From contig DJVZ01000022.1 in assembly GCA_002441395.1 (NCBI GenBank), positions 1 to 64,000 on the forward strand: 64,000 nucleotides of DNA. Direction: 5' to 3'. The stretch is from Spirochaetaceae bacterium UBA6243 (GTDB lineage Bacteria > Spirochaetota > Spirochaetia > Treponematales > Rectinemataceae). Below are positions 52,936-60,948 of this stretch, piece by piece (the stretch's first letter is position 1; the number at the start of each line of letters is the position of its first letter). Below the pieces are notes generated by a model. The model worked only from the letters and a program-made list of their open reading frames with translations. It was not told where the DNA came from and searched no databases. The translations under genes and the position numbers were made by a program.

Positions 52936-54042
52936 TTAGCGCCGGTAGGCTGGAATATAGAGAGGTCTCTTGATGACGACAGCCGCGCGCGGTTGGCCGC
53001 GAATGATCACCGAGACATTCGTGCCTGCTTTTGCAAAGTCCGGCGCGACAAAAGCGTTTGCGGCATATTTCTTTACCGTCGGGCAGAACATTCCCGCAAC
53101 GCAGTGTCCAATGCTGCCTCCATCTGGAGAACAAACCTCATACCCCTCGCGAGGGACACCGCCGAACACTTCAATGCCTACGAGTTTTCGACTGACGCCT
53201 TCTTCGATGATGGCGAGCAGGGCTTCTTTGCCGACAAACTCTTTTTCAAAATCGCAGGCCCACTTAAAGCCAGCCTCGATCGGATTTATCTCAATGCTGA
53301 TCTCATGCCCGTGAAGCGGCATTCCGGCTTCGAAACGAAGACTATCCCGCGCGGCCAGGCCGATGGGCTTTGTCTCGATGCCGAGCGCTTCCCCCCGTTG
53401 CAGGAGAAATTCCCACAGCCGCAGCGCCTTTTCCGCCGGGAAGAAGAGCTCACCGCCATCCTCTCCGGTATACCCCGTGCGTCCGAAAAGGGTCGGAATA
53501 CCATCAATAGCGATATTCCCCCAGCAGAATCTCTGAATACTTGAAACAGGGCTGTCCGCCACCTTGTCGATGAGTTCGATGGCGCGCGGCCCCTGGACGG
53601 CGATCATGTACGTGTCATCGGAACGATCAGTCACCTTGACACCTGAAGGCGCATGAGTTTTGAACCACTCCAGGTCCGCCGCGCGGTTCGAGGCATTGAC
53701 CACAATCCACCATGAGTCCGGAAGTCTGTACACGAAGAGGTCGTCGATGACCCCGCCCTTCTCGTCGAGCAGAAGAGAATACCGGGCCATGGGCGGTATC
53801 AGGTCAGAGACTTTCGCCGTTATCATGCGCGCGACAAAATCGTCGGCTCCCTGCCCCGTTATTTCGATCTGTCCCATATGGTCAATATCAAAGAGACCGA
53901 CGGAGCGCCGGGTGAGGTGATGCTCTCCGACAGCGCCGGTGGAATAATTGATCGGCATGTCATATCCCGCAAAAGCCGCCATCTTAGCGCCATGAGAAAC
54001 ATGCCAGTCGTGCAGTGCAGTGATATTCGTAGGCTCCTCCAT
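52936..54042 (-). CDS. gcvT: Aminomethyltransferase (glycine cleavage T protein)
   Basis: Transfers the methylene unit from H protein to tetrahydrofolate, 368 aa. HGAKMAAFAGYDMPINY, GLFDIDHMGQIEITG, GRTGYTGEDGGELF and GLAARDSLRFEAGMPLHGHE are family motifs, the last holding the folate-side Arg and Asp region. It is first in the gcvT-H-PA-PB operon. Only a weak ribosome site precedes the ATG. The lpd gene for the L protein is not in the window. Confidence 0.95.
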   Translation of the reverse strand: MEEPTNITALHDWHVSHGAKMAAFAGYDMPINYSTGAVGEHHLTRRSVGLFDIDHMGQIEITGQGADDFVARMITAKVSDLIPPMARYSLLLDEKGGVIDDLFVYRLPDSWWIVVNASNRAADLEWFKTHAPSGVKVTDRSDDTYMIAVQGPRAIELIDKVADSPVSSIQRFCWGNIAIDGIPTLFGRTGYTGEDGGELFFPAEKALRLWEFLLQRGEALGIETKPIGLAARDSLRFEAGMPLHGHEISIEINPIEAGFKWACDFEKEFVGKEALLAIIEEGVSRKLVGIEVFGGVPREGYEVCSPDGGSIGHCVAGMFCPTVKKYAANAFVAPDFAKAGTNVSVIIRGQPRAAVVIKRPLYIPAYRR

Positions 54043-54064
54043 TCATGTTCCGAAATGCTGTTTT

Positions 54065-54093
54065 ATTTTAGCATCACTATCACAGACTGACAA
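54065..54093 (-). promoter_or_regulatory. Predicted promoter of the gcv operon
   Basis: Minus strand TTGTCA (54088-54093), 17-nt spacer, TAAAAT (54065-54070), 23 nt before the gcvT ATG and just after the stop of the gene upstream. No glycine-riboswitch-like leader fits in this short space. Confidence 0.6.
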
Positions 54094-54103
54094 CGAGCGC
54101 CGG

Positions 54104-54916
54104 TCAGAAGCTTGCGCGGGCCCAGGGCTTGTCGAGCGCTATTCCCTCGGTGAGGAATGCGCGCGGTTTGCCCTCAATGAGGAATTGGACATCCGTGATA
54201 TTCTGGAATTCCGTGAGGGTATAGACAATCTGTCTGATCTGAGCCATGTAGCCCTCTTTGCCATAGCGATTGTATACGAAGGCTTCGTTGAAATCGACGA
54301 TGGCGGTGCTCCCCCGTACGCTCACGCCGCGCAACTTCGTGCCCGAAGGTATGAGCGACAAAAGATTCTCGCGCAACTCGGATTCTGTCGGGCCCTTTAT
54401 GAGTATTTCAAGCGTATCCTGAATCGGGCTGTCGGAAATGGGAATTGTACGCTTTACTCTCTGACTTGAGATTGATCCGTCGTCATGGGTTTGAACGAAA
54501 TACAGCACTGCGCTGCGGGTCTTTTTCTCTTGCTGCGCCGGAACGGCCGGAGTCGGAACAGACTCGGGAGGAGATGAAGGGATATTCTGCGGCGCTTGTG
54601 CAGGAGAAGACGTCGAAGGAGTATTGGGCGTGGTTTGTCCGGAGGAAGGTGCCGCAGAGGATGGCCCCGGCGACTCCTCAGGCTGCTGTGGCTCCGTGGT
54701 CTGAATTGTCGGTGAATGGGGCTGCTCTGGAGCTGGCGTCGGGGAATTGGGTTTGGATACCGCATGATTGAGCGCGTCCAAAAAACCGGTTTTTTGGACG
54801 GCAGTCCGGATGTCCCCGAATTTTACAAGAAAGAGAATTAACAGCAAAATAAACGCGGCAATCCAGAGGAGACAGCCCGTCTTTGAGCTTGTCCGCTTTT
54901 TCCTTCGTGCAGCCAT
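54104..54916 (-). CDS. GerMN-domain membrane-anchored protein
   Basis: 270-aa protein. A basic N-terminus (MAARRKKRTSSK) precedes a membrane segment at about 13-33. A Pro/Ser/Thr/Gln-rich linker spans about 55-130, and the C-terminal 120 residues form a GerMN-like domain (VLYFVQTHDDGSI, LLSLIPSGTKLRGVSVRGSTAIVDFNEAF in parts, LTEFQNITDVQFLIEGKP). In spore formers such domains occur in germination and engulfment proteins; here it is presumably a periplasmic envelope function. It lies 12 nt after the phosphoesterase gene. Confidence 0.82.
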   Translation of the reverse strand: MAARRKKRTSSKTGCLLWIAAFILLLILFLVKFGDIRTAVQKTGFLDALNHAVSKPNSPTPAPEQPHSPTIQTTEPQQPEESPGPSSAAPSSGQTTPNTPSTSSPAQAPQNIPSSPPESVPTPAVPAQQEKKTRSAVLYFVQTHDDGSISSQRVKRTIPISDSPIQDTLEILIKGPTESELRENLLSLIPSGTKLRGVSVRGSTAIVDFNEAFVYNRYGKEGYMAQIRQIVYTLTEFQNITDVQFLIEGKPRAFLTEGIALDKPWARASF

Positions 54917-54928
54917 ATACTACTGATC

Positions 54929-55993
54929 CTACTTTTGACGGGCAAACGGGTCAAGGACAAGGCTGGCAGTATATTCGGGCTGCTCCTTATTCGGCGCGAC
55001 GGTAAAAAAAACCGCCTTCTCGGGCTCTCTATCGATGAATACGACCTGCCAAAAATAAGGATTGTGTATCTGCACAAGCTGCCCCTGGGCCCGAAGCGCG
55101 AAATGACCTGAAACCGGTCTGTGTCCCGAAAACCAAACGGCATGCCGCGCCTTCTCCGCTGACGCAAAAATCGCCTGAAGGCTCTTTGCGACAGACCCCT
55201 CCTTGGCCTCAGCGTTGGCTGTCCAAATCAGCGCCTGCACAACTTCAGGGTGTTCAAAATACGCAATAATTGCTGATCTGGAAAGCGGCAGCGCCGGCTC
55301 GGCGTGGCTTGCGCAGTAATTTTCGCCGACTGCCGCAACAGGAAGAGAGAGCTCGTACCTGCGTACGAGCTGCGCAATATCCGGACCATACCGAAGCTGG
55401 AACCACAGCGCGCCCATTCGCCCTTCGTCGGCATATTTGTAAAAAGGAAAATCCCCGTGATCAGCGGCATTCATCACGTTGTCATGATTGCCTTTGAGGC
55501 AAAAAACAGAATTCGGAAAGCGGCACACCAGATCGATCACCTTCAGCAATGCCTCGAGTGACAGGCCCATCTCCTCATCCATTTCCGGGGAGAGAATTGC
55601 GTGATCATCGCGGGCGGCAGCAAGCCGCTTATAGGCGGAAATCCAGCGCCGTGCCGCTTCTTCTCCTTCCGCGTGAAGAATGTCGCCCAGGAAAAGCAAT
55701 GAAACGCGATCGTCCTCCAGCGCGGAATGCAGTGGCTCACCCAAATCCGGAAATTCTGTCCGCAGAAGCGCATCGATGAAAGCCGGCCGCGCGTGGAGGT
55801 CCGGAACGAGAATGCAGGGCTTTTGGTGCGATAGCTGAACCAGTCCTCCGGGCGAAGCGATACCCGGCGCTCGCGGCCTCAATGCCGGAGAAATGGTTTG
55901 GCTTGCCCGCAGCGCCGCCTTAAGCGCGCGCTCAAGTCCTTCCGCAGACGGAAATATTTGTTCTTGCAGTTCCCCGACTGTCATGCATGCCAA
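54929..55993 (-). CDS. Calcineurin-like metallophosphoesterase
   Basis: 354-aa protein with the five metal-binding blocks in order: DLHA (D-x-H), LFLGDIL (GD), LKGNHDN (GNHD), CASHAEP and FSGHRP. There is no signal peptide, so it is probably cytosolic. The substrate is unknown; the family covers phosphoprotein, nucleotide and dinucleotide hydrolases. The N-terminal 80 residues (TVGELQEQIFPSAEGLERALKAAL) are not part of the catalytic core. It lies 12 nt from each neighbour in a four-gene set. Confidence 0.85.
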   Translation of the reverse strand: MACMTVGELQEQIFPSAEGLERALKAALRASQTISPALRPRAPGIASPGGLVQLSHQKPCILVPDLHARPAFIDALLRTEFPDLGEPLHSALEDDRVSLLFLGDILHAEGEEAARRWISAYKRLAAARDDHAILSPEMDEEMGLSLEALLKVIDLVCRFPNSVFCLKGNHDNVMNAADHGDFPFYKYADEGRMGALWFQLRYGPDIAQLVRRYELSLPVAAVGENYCASHAEPALPLSRSAIIAYFEHPEVVQALIWTANAEAKEGSVAKSLQAIFASAEKARHAVWFSGHRPVSGHFALRAQGQLVQIHNPYFWQVVFIDREPEKAVFFTVAPNKEQPEYTASLVLDPFARQK

Positions 55994-56005
55994 TCCTTGA
56001 GCCGA

Positions 56006-57268
56006 CTACGCACCCGTCCCTTTCGGCTTCGCCGAAGAACCGAGTCTCTTTAGCCATTCCCTTGCAATTCTATCTTCCGGATCGAATTCGAGGGCAGTCT
56101 CAAAAAAGCCCTCCGCTTCTTTGATTCTTCCTTGGCGGTATGCAAGAGCTCCCAAATTCACGATGATCTTTACATTTTCAGGCTCAATTCTGAGCGCCTT
56201 CTCGAGGCCTGATTTCGCCGCATCGAGCTTTCCAAGTTCCATTTCACAAATTGAAAGCTCATTGTACACGTCCGCCCCCTCTGCCCCTTTCTCAAGCGCG
56301 GCATGAAAGGCCCGCTCTCCCTCGGCCCATTTGCCCATGCGGCGATTTGCCCAACCCACGAGGAACCACCCATTCCAGACATCGGGATACTTGTCAACAA
56401 ACTGCAGCGCCCTCTCAAGGCCCTTTTGCTCTTCACCCATCTGAATAAAATCGTATGCCTCTTTGAAGAGCGTATCGAGATAGCCCATGCTGCTGAGCTT
56501 TTCCAATATGGATTTTGCCCGTTTCGTGCGCTCTTCGTCATCGCTCATGCCTATGTAGCTCGTGAGCAAGGCCACGGCCTTGTCATAGTTGTGCTTTCTC
56601 AAGAAAAAGAATGCGGCATGATAATACGCAGGAGGAAAAGTCTCCTTGAGCGCCAGAAGATATTGGTAATATTTGTGGGCCAGATCATCTTCTTTTTCGG
56701 CATCCTCTTCGTTGCCCGAATCGGACAGATACTTCGCGTGTTCCTCGTGCATGAGCGCCAGATTGATGGACGGTTCGGGGCGTTCGGGATCGAGGCCGCT
56801 CGCGGCGAAGAAAAGCTCTTCGGCGACGGTCCATTCTTTCGATTCGGCTTTTTGAATTCCCGCTGCGATCAACTCTTCAAAAAGCTCGGGGCGCACTGCC
56901 TTGACATACGCACGATATGTTTCGGCATTGCTATTGTTTGGCTCCCACGCGAGCACGCGCACCATACCCGTGAGCAGGCTTTCGATGGTGATGGACGCAG
57001 GATTGAGCTTGATGACCGGCGACTGAAGCTGCACGGGATAGGGAATGGAAGGATCGATTCCTTCGGGAACACGGGCCAGGGCGTCAGGTCCTTCAAACCG
57101 AATATATACAATACTCGAAAGCGCGAGTTTTTTTCGTGCTTCAAATGCTTCCGAGAGAGGCTGTCCATCCGCGTCTTCGATGCGGGATTTCTTCTGCGCG
57201 CTTGCCACATGGCTTTTAGCGCGGGACAGCGGCTTCATGCCCGGCACTCTTCTTGATTTCTCAATCAT
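56006..57268 (-). CDS. TPR-repeat protein
   Basis: Cytosolic 420-aa protein. Residues about 130-410 contain tetratricopeptide repeats (YYHAAFFFLRKHNYDKAVALLTSYI, WFLVGWANRRMGKWAEGERAFHAAL, LSICEMELGKLDAAKSGLEKALRIEPENVKIIVNLGALAYRQGRIKEAEGFFETALEFDPED, given in pieces). The N-terminal part is charged with no recognised domain. Start at ATG 57268 follows GGAAGG; the TTG in frame upstream would overlap it. It probably acts as an interaction scaffold for its operon partners. Confidence 0.85.
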   Translation of the reverse strand: MIEKSRRVPGMKPLSRAKSHVASAQKKSRIEDADGQPLSEAFEARKKLALSSIVYIRFEGPDALARVPEGIDPSIPYPVQLQSPVIKLNPASITIESLLTGMVRVLAWEPNNSNAETYRAYVKAVRPELFEELIAAGIQKAESKEWTVAEELFFAASGLDPERPEPSINLALMHEEHAKYLSDSGNEEDAEKEDDLAHKYYQYLLALKETFPPAYYHAAFFFLRKHNYDKAVALLTSYIGMSDDEERTKRAKSILEKLSSMGYLDTLFKEAYDFIQMGEEQKGLERALQFVDKYPDVWNGWFLVGWANRRMGKWAEGERAFHAALEKGAEGADVYNELSICEMELGKLDAAKSGLEKALRIEPENVKIIVNLGALAYRQGRIKEAEGFFETALEFDPEDRIAREWLKRLGSSAKPKGTGA

Positions 57269-57270
57269 AT

Positions 57271-58044
57271 TCAATCCTTCCAGGGGAAAATCATTCCTTT
57301 GAGCGTTCTTTTGCCCACTAATTCTTTCTCCTCGAGGAGAAGATCATCCCAGGGAATCTGGCGGCGGTTGGCCTCAGGATTTTCTTTGAGGTAGCGATAC
57401 TTCTTCATCCTAAGCCTGACCGCCACCGCGGATGCCAGCGAAGTTCCCGCGGGCCCTGGCGCGAGCAGCATGGTCAAGATGGATATCGCGAACGTGAGGA
57501 CTCTCCATACCAGCAAAAATATCGAAAAGCCGGGGTTGTCGGCAAAGAGATAGAGCGCTGTCCTGAAAGCCTGGCGCGGCGTACCGCCATCGCGCGCGAA
57601 TATCGCTGGCACATACTGCAGAATCAGCATCGCCAGCAACATGGTCCAGAAAAGCACACCTCCCGCAAAAACACCCCACATCGCCTTCTGGCCGAGATAA
57701 AAAGGCAGTGCCACCGCCACGGCCACCACGATCATAAGGTTCAAACCGCCCATGATAAGGCCAAGTTTCAGCGAGCGGGAAAGCGCCGCCTTGATGTCGC
57801 TGAAATGAACGCTTTTCGCGTCGGCGAGGGAATACATTGCGTCAGTCACCGCCGCATCCCAAATCGAAAGACCGACGATCGCGATCGCAACAAGTACAAT
57901 GATGAGCCATGTCGGCGCCCCCAGCGCCGCAGGCAGGACAACGAAAAGCAGTAAAACAAGAAGGAATACTCCATTCAAGGCCGCAAGCAAATAAAGATTA
58001 TCCCAGCCATCGAAAAACGCCTTCTTGATAAAAAAACCGATCAT
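57271..58044 (-). CDS. Polytopic membrane protein of unknown function
   Basis: 257-aa inner-membrane protein with about six membrane segments (NLYLLAALNGVFLLVLLLFVV, TWLIIVLVAIAIVGLSIW, LGLIMGGLNLMIVVAVAVAL, GVLFWTMLLAMLILQYV, others) and a cytosolic C-terminal tail of about 45 residues. I do not recognise a family. Start at 58044 (MIGFFIKKAFFDGWDN) is chosen because a promoter's -10 box lies 6 nt upstream; the ATG at 58062 would precede it. This makes the mRNA leaderless. It is first of the set with the TPR, phosphoesterase and GerMN genes. Confidence 0.78.
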   Translation of the reverse strand: MIGFFIKKAFFDGWDNLYLLAALNGVFLLVLLLFVVLPAALGAPTWLIIVLVAIAIVGLSIWDAAVTDAMYSLADAKSVHFSDIKAALSRSLKLGLIMGGLNLMIVVAVAVALPFYLGQKAMWGVFAGGVLFWTMLLAMLILQYVPAIFARDGGTPRQAFRTALYLFADNPGFSIFLLVWRVLTFAISILTMLLAPGPAGTSLASAVAVRLRMKKYRYLKENPEANRRQIPWDDLLLEEKELVGKRTLKGMIFPWKD

Positions 58045-58050
58045 ACTAGT

Positions 58051-58079
58051 TCTATACTCCATGCTTGACCTTTGGACAA
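58051..58079 (-). promoter_or_regulatory. Predicted leaderless promoter of the membrane protein operon
   Basis: Minus strand TTGTCC (58074-58079), 17-nt spacer, TATAGA (58051-58056). The start codon begins 6 nt after the -10 box, where transcription itself should begin. It overlaps the divergent promoter of the decarboxylase gene. Confidence 0.6.
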
Positions 58080-58094
58080 GTAGATGCATAAAGT
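58065..58094 (+). promoter_or_regulatory. Predicted promoter of the ODC-family gene
   Basis: TTGACC (58065-58070), 18-nt spacer, TAAAGT (58089-58094). Its -35 lies inside the spacer of the opposite promoter, so both cannot be occupied at once. Confidence 0.5.
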
Positions 58095-58100
58095 ACCTTC

Positions 58101-58118
58101 TTGGAGCTCCTTGGAGCT
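58101..58118 (+). repeat. Tandem TTGGAGCT repeats in the 5' leader of the ODC-family gene
   Basis: TTGGAGCT occurs at 58101-58108 and 58111-58118, one helical turn apart, close to the predicted transcription start and 27 nt before the GTG. The first copy extends to the palindrome GGAGCTCC. Could be an operator or an mRNA element. Confidence 0.4.
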
Positions 58119-58144
58119 ATCATATACGCCAAGAGGCCTGTTCA

Positions 58145-59329
58145 GTGAAAAATACCTACTCCTTTCCCCTCGAAAACTACATGCAGAGCGAAAAATTCGA
58201 GCGCATCAAGGAATTCGCGAAAGACAAAGAGACACCATGCTTGATCATCGATCTCGAAGTCATAAGAAAAAATTACGAAAACCTTCAAACCTATCTTCCA
58301 TGGTCGATCATCTACTATGCTGTCAAAGCAAATCCTGATGATGCAGTTGTCGCGCTTCTTCGTGACCTCGGCTCGAACTTCGACGTCGCCTCCCGCTATG
58401 AATTGGATCAGCTTCTGCGGCTTGGGGTATCTCCCGATCGCATGAGTTTTGGGAATACAATAAAAAAAGAGAAAGATATCGCATATTTTTATGAAAAAGG
58501 CGTGCGACTCTTTGTCACCGATTCCATAAGCGACATCGACAAACTTTCGCGCGCCGCCCCGGGTTCGAAGGTGTTTTTCAGGCTTCTTACGGAAGGCCTT
58601 GGCGCCGACTGGCCCCTTTCCAAAAAATTCGGCTCGCACCCCGATCTCGCGCGCCAGCTCATGAAGACCGCGGTCCGATTTGGGCTGGAGCCCTATGGCA
58701 TCTCTTTTCACCCCGGCAGTCAGCAGCGCGACGTCGGCCAGTGGTCGAGCGCCCTCGCCATCGTCAGCCAGCTTTTCAACTGGGCACGCCACGACCTCAA
58801 GATCGACCTGAAAATGATCAATATGGGCGGAGGCTTCCCCGCAAACTACCTCGAACCGACCGATTCGTTACAGCAGTATGCAGAAGACATAAAGCGATTC
58901 CTCGACAACAGCTTCGGTTTGGTGTGGCCTGAAAAAATAGTCATCGAACCCGGCCGCTCCATGGCGGGCGATGCCGGCGTGATTGTCTCCGAGATCATCA
59001 ATATCGCCAAAAAATCAGTACACGAGCGCTATCCCTGGGTGTTCCTCGATATAGGCAAATTCGGCGGCCTCATCGAGACATTGGAAGAGTCCATCAAATA
59101 TCCCATATATTTCGAAGGCCAGGGATCAGTGGAAGAAGTCATCCTCGCAGGGCCGACCTGCGACTCGATGGATATCCTTTACGAGCGCACACCCTACTTT
59201 ATGCCATCATCGGCCCAAATCGGCGACAAAGTCTATATTTTGACGGCGGGCGCGTATACTCAGAGCTATTCATCGGTGTACTTCAACGGTTTCCCGCCGC
59301 TAAAATCGTACATTCTGCCGTCCGTATAG
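58145..59329 (+). CDS. PLP-dependent decarboxylase, ornithine decarboxylase family (fold type III)
   Basis: Alanine-racemase-fold decarboxylase, 394 aa, probably forming putrescine or cadaverine. PLP lysine is Lys61 in YYAVKANPDD; FDVASRYELDQLL, FHPGSQQ, MGGGFPANY and EPGRSM bind cofactor. The active-site Cys339 is in GPTCDSMDIL, the ODC-type signature, rather than the diaminopimelate or carboxynorspermidine type. Start GTG at 58145 has AGAGG 8 nt upstream; longer frames reach back into the promoter. It stands alone, convergent with an aminotransferase. Ornithine versus lysine cannot be settled by reading. Confidence 0.88.
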   Translation: MKNTYSFPLENYMQSEKFERIKEFAKDKETPCLIIDLEVIRKNYENLQTYLPWSIIYYAVKANPDDAVVALLRDLGSNFDVASRYELDQLLRLGVSPDRMSFGNTIKKEKDIAYFYEKGVRLFVTDSISDIDKLSRAAPGSKVFFRLLTEGLGADWPLSKKFGSHPDLARQLMKTAVRFGLEPYGISFHPGSQQRDVGQWSSALAIVSQLFNWARHDLKIDLKMINMGGGFPANYLEPTDSLQQYAEDIKRFLDNSFGLVWPEKIVIEPGRSMAGDAGVIVSEIINIAKKSVHERYPWVFLDIGKFGGLIETLEESIKYPIYFEGQGSVEEVILAGPTCDSMDILYERTPYFMPSSAQIGDKVYILTAGAYTQSYSSVYFNGFPPLKSYILPSV

Positions 59330-59373
59330 GGTGCGACGCCGGGCCCTGGCACGCGCTGCGCCGACGTTCAGGA

Positions 59374-60669
59374 TTACGCCTGCAGCTCTGCGACGACCTG
59401 TGCGATAGCCTCGCACAGGTCGTCGACGTCCTTTTCCTCGACGCTGGAAAACGCGACGCGAAGATATCGATCGAGAAGGGATACCGTGCCTATGCCCATC
59501 TCATCGAGGAGCTTCTTTCTGAGGGCTTCGGCCGAAAAGCCTTCGCAGTAGAAACTCATGAAATAGCCTGAATTGAAAGGCATCGGTTCAAGTCCCCCCG
59601 GAAGTTTCATGCTTGCCAGCTTCTTCTTCATCGCCTTATAGCGACCTTCGAGGACAGCACGATACCCTGCCTTCTGGGCATCATAGCCCTCATAGGTCAG
59701 GGCCTTGAGCAAAAGATTCTGGGAAAGACTGCACGAACTCGAAACGCTCGAACGGATGATGCCCGTGAGCTTCTTGGTAAGCGCATCATACTGCTGATCC
59801 GTAAGATCGCGGCCACCAAACGTGACAAACCCCATCCGGAACCCCCACACATAGTCTTCTTTTGTAGGGCCATCGGCCTTGACCGCAAGAATGTTCGGAT
59901 GAAGATTGGTGAGCCTGGCGAACATGGACTCGCACAGGAGATTATTTTCATATTGCAGGCCAAAATAGGCATCGTCGGCAATCGCAAGGATATCGGTGCC
60001 GCCGCGCGCGATTTCAAGAAGCCCATTGGCAATGCGATCGGCTTCTTCAAGCGTCAGCGAATATCCCGTCGGGTTGTTGGGAAAATTGAGGACAATGATT
60101 GCCTTTCCGCGCCGCTGACCTGCCTGACGGACTCCTTCGAGCAAAGCCTCGACATTGAAAGCGTTTCCGGAAAAAAGCGGATAGGTGATGCCCGCGGCCA
60201 TCTTCCGTTCTTCTATAATGAGTCTGTAGTTCGGCCAGTGCAGATCCGGAACAATCACCGTATCTCCTGGCTCGACAAATAAATCACAGATATAGGATAC
60301 CGCCGCCGTAAGCCCCGGCACCACGACAGGAAGAGAGATGTTCTTCTTTTCCAGTGAAGGATTCTTCTTGTAGAGTGCCGCCTTCCACGCTTTGCGAAGT
60401 TCCAGGACACCGCCGGTCGGCGCATATGCAACGGCTTCCGTGGGCGTCAGGCCCGGCAACTCCTTGCGGAGCGCGTCGAGCATCATCGGCTGGCCATGCT
60501 CATACGCCATGCCAATAGTCGCATTGAATCGGTAAGCGCGCTCAGATGCCTCAGCTCCCTGCGTAATAATTCCTTTTGGGAAATACATGTGCCTTCCCAT
60601 TTCGGAAAACAGCCTCTCCGCTACTGTGCCGGCCAACACCTCATTCAATTCTTCTGCAAGCTGGTTCAT
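59374..60669 (-). CDS. PLP-dependent aminotransferase (class I/II)
   Basis: Fold-type I aminotransferase, 431 aa. VPGLTAAVSYICDLF, NFPNNPTGYS (Asn), ADDAYFGLQYE (Asp and Tyr), KADGPTKEDYVWGFRMGF (PLP Lys followed by Arg) and the substrate Arg in YLRVAFSSVEE are visible. The substrate is unknown; the family includes aspartate and aromatic aminotransferases. Start at 60669 follows GAGAGGTCGCC; an in-frame ATG 75 nt upstream has no ribosome site. The last 50 nt of the gene contain a 15-bp perfect inverted repeat. Confidence 0.9.
   Translation of the reverse strand: MNQLAEELNEVLAGTVAERLFSEMGRHMYFPKGIITQGAEASERAYRFNATIGMAYEHGQPMMLDALRKELPGLTPTEAVAYAPTGGVLELRKAWKAALYKKNPSLEKKNISLPVVVPGLTAAVSYICDLFVEPGDTVIVPDLHWPNYRLIIEERKMAAGITYPLFSGNAFNVEALLEGVRQAGQRRGKAIIVLNFPNNPTGYSLTLEEADRIANGLLEIARGGTDILAIADDAYFGLQYENNLLCESMFARLTNLHPNILAVKADGPTKEDYVWGFRMGFVTFGGRDLTDQQYDALTKKLTGIIRSSVSSSCSLSQNLLLKALTYEGYDAQKAGYRAVLEGRYKAMKKKLASMKLPGGLEPMPFNSGYFMSFYCEGFSAEALRKKLLDEMGIGTVSLLDRYLRVAFSSVEEKDVDDLCEAIAQVVAELQA
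59391..59425 (+). terminator. 15-bp hairpin inside the aminotransferase 3' end; possible terminator of the decarboxylase gene
   Basis: CGACGACCTGTGCGA (59391-59405) and TCGCACAGGTCGTCG (59411-59425) are perfect complements around a 5-nt loop. On the plus strand it lies about 60 nt after the decarboxylase stop and is followed by ACGTCCTTTTCC. The same DNA codes for the end of the aminotransferase on the minus strand. Confidence 0.45.
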
Positions 60670-60838
60670 GGCGACCTCTCGGGTTAAAATTGTTCGTTGT
60701 AAAAATGAATAGTGCATTGTATCGTCATTCGCTCCACCGCGCAATGCGGCGTCAGACGGAAATCGGGATATTTGATCCTGCCCCCATTATTTTTCGATAA
60801 ATATTTACCTATTACTCCTGTTAAAAACCTGACGATAG

Positions 60839-60867
60839 TTGACATAGAAACAAATAGATGCTTTTAT
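60839..60867 (+). promoter_or_regulatory. Predicted promoter of the FMN-binding protein gene
   Basis: Consensus TTGACA (60839-60844), 17-nt spacer, TTTTAT (60862-60867). A long AT-rich tract surrounds it. Confidence 0.6.
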
Positions 60868-60883
60868 ATAGAAAACATCATAT

Positions 60884-60920
60884 GGGTTACATGCGAGGCA
60901 GTACGAGTCCGCAAAAACCC
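60884..60920 (+). promoter_or_regulatory. Small hairpin in the leader of the FMN-binding protein mRNA
   Basis: GGGTT (60884-60888) pairs with AACCC (60916-60920), and inside it TGCG (60892-60895) can pair with CGCA (60910-60913). It precedes the GGAGGAAGG ribosome site. Too small for known FMN riboswitches; significance unclear. The remaining 200 nt of the gap show only the promoter. Confidence 0.3.
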
Positions 60921-60948
60921 ATGATGATATTTCACGGAGGAAGGGATC

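Noticed and set aside
52878..54103. Search for a glycine riboswitch ahead of the gcv genes
   Set aside because: The leader between the predicted promoter and gcvT is only about 20 nt and the gcvT-gcvH gap is 57 nt; neither can hold the tandem aptamer.
56303..57256. Long open frame antisense to the TPR gene (317 codons)
   Set aside because: The TPR repeats on the minus strand explain the region; no independent evidence for the other frame.
60884..60920. Possible FMN or cyclic-di-GMP riboswitch before the FMN-binding protein
   Set aside because: The paired region is under 40 nt and lacks the conserved cores of either class; kept only as an unassigned hairpin.
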